Program-made: the position numbers and the translations under genes
Part shown: one piece after another, positions 4,835-6,637 of the stretch
Numbering within the stretch: position 1 is the first letter of the stretch
Layout of the letters: each line of letters begins with the position of its first letter
Notes under the pieces: model-generated
Databases searched by the model: none
Told to the model about the DNA's origin: nothing
The model's input: the letters and a program-made list of their open reading frames with translations, nothing else
Source: Nitrospirota bacterium
Lineage (GTDB): Bacteria > Nitrospinota_A > UBA7883
Direction: 5' to 3'
DNA length: 6,637 nucleotides
Assembly: GCA_011052055.1 (NCBI GenBank)
Contig: DRJW01000478.1
Span: 1 to 6,637 of the forward strand

Positions 4835-5600
4835 CTAAATCCGCGTAAGCTTGGCCCGGTCCACCCATCCGCTATAGCCGGAGGCAAGGGTGACATGGAC
4901 ATAGTTGCCTTCCACGCGCCCCAACCGTACCTTTGTTCCCTCATGGAAAGTGAAAACCGTGGTGGTCTTATCGGAAGGGGAGTCGTAGGCGTCTACATTT
5001 CCGGCGATGGCGACCGCCCTGTCTGTCCGCTCGAACTGGTGGATTCTCGCTCCTGTAATTGTAAACAAAAACGCTGTGACCACCACGAGGAATTGAAGAG
5101 ACCGGGTGAGAAATCTCTTTCGTTTCGTGTCGAAAGAGATTATGACGCCGAGTCCTGCAAACATTGCGGCTATGTAGAAGATCGCGGCGATGGCGCTCAT
5201 CGTCCAGAGCGAAAGGGCGTTGACGACATACTCCAAAACGTCAGAGACTACGCCCGGCTCTTTTGTCTCCTCTTTGTCGGTCTTGTAGGCGCTCAAAAAG
5301 TTGAGATTGTATCGCGTATCGGCGTCGCCCGGGCGCAGTCTACGGGCTCTGCTGAAATGTAACACCGCTTTTCCCGTGTGACCGGTCTTGAAATAAGCCG
5401 CCGCCCGGTTATATTCCAGATCCGGATTTTCAATATCGATAGAGTTATAAAGCTGTAGCGCGGCGTCATATTTTTTTTTCAGCGTAAAGCCGGTTTGCCC
5501 GGTTATAAGTCTCCGCCGGAGCGCCCGCGAACGCCAGGGCGGTCAACAGCGCGGATAAAAGCGCCGCGGTAACGATTGTTCGCTGGATAAAACCGGTCAT
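4835..5600 (-). CDS. batE: BatE-like TPR / SH3 membrane protein, disrupted by a frameshift at an A9 run
   Basis: Probable BatE of a Bat (Bacteroides aerotolerance-type) cluster. As written, ATG 5598-5600 starts a 44-residue frame: a signal peptide (hydrophobic core about 8-25, cleavage near AFA-GA), then the first TPR helix (ETYNRANRLYAEKK), ending at TGA 5466-5468 just after nine A residues (5471-5479). Removing one A gives KKYDAALQLYNSIDIENPDLEYN and an uninterrupted 254-residue protein. It has two TPR-like units (about 31-100), membrane helices near 129-156 and 168-184, and a C-terminal bacterial SH3 domain (193-254, ending HVTLASGYSGWVDRAKL). The downstream frame as written has no credible start of its own; GTG 5363-5365 lies inside a TPR. 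ATGA at 5597-5600 overlaps the batD stop, so translation is probably coupled. The cause may be sequence error, mutation or slippage. Confidence 0.82.
5471..5479 (-). other. A9 homopolymer at the batE frame break
   Basis: The minus strand reads GCTG, nine A residues, then TATGACGCC. In the signal-peptide frame this is GAA AAA AAA ATA TGA, a stop. With eight A residues it is GAA AAA AAA TAT GAC GCC, which joins the two halves of a TPR. It is the longest homopolymer I noticed in the window; the A7 (about 1729-1735) and A8 (3273-3280, minus strand) runs keep their genes in frame. Confidence 0.85.
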
Positions 5601-6637
5601 GAGGCCTGTCTCTCCATCCATTCGACAAACTCGTTCGCTTTTTTAAGGTGAAGGCTCATGTTGTTTATTTCATGCCGCGCATAGCGAGCGATTTCCACCG
5701 CCTCAAACAGCTCGACAAGGCCATTGGCGTTTTCGGAGCCAGATTGCTCCATCCGCTTTTTTACAAACTGCTTGGTTATCGACGGCGCCGTCAGGTTCCA
5801 TTTGTCGGCCAGGTATCCGCGTATAGCTTTATCGAGCGCCGCGTAAAACTCGGCAGGCTCCTCCTTTTTTCCGGCTTCAGCCAGCATCGCCTTTGCTGTT
5901 TTCGCCGCGTGGTAACTTCTAAAGTAAACCTTGTCCGTCAAAAATCGTCTCTTTCGCCCTGCCACGGCCCATCCAACAGCCAGAACAGGAAAAGGGGCGA
6001 GGAGAATCACCCATAAAAACCAGCGTCTGTGTAATGGAGCGCCGAAATCCTCCAGGATATCTTTATCCGGTTTTATATAGAGAATGTCCGATTTTAAAGG
6101 CGCGATCAGACTGCGCGCTGTAACGGCGGCGGATTTAACCACCGGTCCGGCAAGAATGTTTATCTCAATGGGGCGGGTCTTTAGAGAAGTATATTTTCCT
6201 GAATCAGGATCGTAGGTATATACGACAAACGGCTCGATGGTCTTTTTTCCCTCTTCTCTTGGGATCATCGGATACTCGATTATTTTGGTTGAGACAATGG
6301 AGCCGCCAGATTTATCCACGCTGTCGATCACTTTAGGGTCGTACACCTCCATCCCGTCGATGGAGGGTTTTAAAGGAGAGGTGGCCGGTTTTAGGTATCC
6401 CCCGCCTTTTATAGTGAGCCTTAGCGTCATGCCATCGTTGACTTTGGCTGTGGCCGGAGCCACTTGCGCGGAAATAGTATATTTTCCCACCGCGCCGGAA
6501 AAACCGGTCGGCTTTCCGTCTTCGGGGAAAGGATGGATTTCGATTGGTATCGGTTTTGTCTTCAGCCTTATCCGCTCCGACCAGGGCCCCTCGGAAATCG
6601 AAAGGGTCGCCTGATCTACGATTTTCTTCCCCGGCGA
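5597..6637 (-). CDS. batD: BatD-like membrane protein, 5' end beyond the window edge
   Basis: Probable BatD (oxygen tolerance family), a membrane-anchored protein whose large N-terminal part is expected in the periplasm. The frame is open to position 6637, so 346 C-terminal residues are visible and the start is missing. The hallmark segment PFPEDGKPTGFSGAVGKYTIS (residues about 37-57) is followed by a beta-rich region with MTLRLTIKGGGYLKP. A transmembrane helix lies at about 206-226 (WFLWVILLAPFPVLAVGWAVA) with GRKRRR-like basic residues after it. A helical cytoplasmic tail closes the protein (FYAALDKAIRGYLADKWN ... VEIARYARHE ... WMERQ), typical of BatD C-termini. A GTG at 6488-6490 falls inside the conserved SGAVGKY motif and is not the start. 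The stop overlaps the batE start as ATGA. Bat proteins commonly sit with MoxR ATPases and VWA-domain proteins, expected to the right. Confidence 0.87.
   Translation of the reverse strand, partial: SPGKKIVDQATLSISEGPWSERIRLKTKPIPIEIHPFPEDGKPTGFSGAVGKYTISAQVAPATAKVNDGMTLRLTIKGGGYLKPATSPLKPSIDGMEVYDPKVIDSVDKSGGSIVSTKIIEYPMIPREEGKKTIEPFVVYTYDPDSGKYTSLKTRPIEINILAGPVVKSAAVTARSLIAPLKSDILYIKPDKDILEDFGAPLHRRWFLWVILLAPFPVLAVGWAVAGRKRRFLTDKVYFRSYHAAKTAKAMLAEAGKKEEPAEFYAALDKAIRGYLADKWNLTAPSITKQFVKKRMEQSGSENANGLVELFEAVEIARYARHEINNMSLHLKKANEFVEWMERQAS

Noticed and set aside
4895..5362. A 155-codon plus-strand frame opposite batE.
   Set aside because: The minus strand encodes TPR, membrane and SH3 segments, while the plus-strand product has no domain pattern, so it is a shadow frame.
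5363..5365. GTG as an independent start for a shorter SH3-domain membrane protein.
   Set aside because: It falls in the middle of a TPR helix (KAVLHFSRARRL) with no Shine-Dalgarno, and conserved sequence continues upstream to the A9 run.
5466..5468. TGA in batE read as selenocysteine or by stop-codon suppression.
   Set aside because: Readthrough stays in the wrong frame; the downstream TPR, membrane and SH3 segments need a one-base shift, not suppression.
1..6637. Mobile element, defence system, CRISPR array or structured RNA gene.
   Set aside because: I read both strands and found no transposase, integrase, long inverted repeats, regularly spaced repeats, tRNA-like or riboswitch-like sequence; nearly all of the window is housekeeping-type coding sequence.

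Overview
The window looks like ordinary chromosome from a Gram-negative bacterium with moderate G+C. The evidence is secreted proteins with Sec signals, a Bat (aerotolerance-type) cluster, tetrapyrrole and queuosine biosynthesis genes, and tightly packed operons. The gene mix (batD-batE, hemB, queH, M48-LysM protease, agmatinase) would suit a deltaproteobacterial or Nitrospinota-like lineage, but that placement is inference. I see no tRNA, rRNA, CRISPR array, insertion sequence, phage gene or integration scar.

Layout. (1) 1-809, minus strand: an agmatinase/ureohydrolase gene that runs off the left edge. (2) 810-867: a short AT-rich divergent intergenic region with a perfect 10-bp palindrome. 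(3) 868-2477, plus strand: a compact operon of three genes, namely a secreted M48 metalloprotease with a C-terminal LysM domain, a 94-residue charged helical protein whose gene overlaps the protease gene out of frame by 92 nt, and a compact pterin-4a-carbinolamine dehydratase. (4) 2499-4759, minus strand and convergent with (3): a membrane-anchored protein of unknown function, epoxyqueuosine reductase QueH, and porphobilinogen synthase HemB. In transcription order this is hemB, queH, unknown gene, with gaps of 9 and 17 nt. (5) 4835-6637, minus strand: the end of a Bat cluster, batD (cut by the right edge) and batE, joined by an ATGA stop/start overlap. batE as written is broken by a frameshift in a run of nine A residues (5471-5479).

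How the genes relate. BatD and BatE are predicted membrane-associated partners, and batA/B/C homologues would be expected just beyond the right edge. HemB makes porphobilinogen for haem and related tetrapyrroles; QueH completes queuosine in tRNA. They share a strand and probably a transcript, with no shared pathway. The M48-LysM protein is probably a periplasmic envelope quality-control or cell-wall-associated protease. The agmatinase belongs to putrescine synthesis.

The most notable points are the A9 frameshift in batE (sequence error, recent mutation or transcriptional slippage), the long out-of-frame overlap at 1922-2013, three 18-bp repeats that add an Arg/Pro-rich leader to QueH, and a hybrid Cys-Asp-Cys metal site in HemB. 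I did not find a convincing new multi-gene system here.
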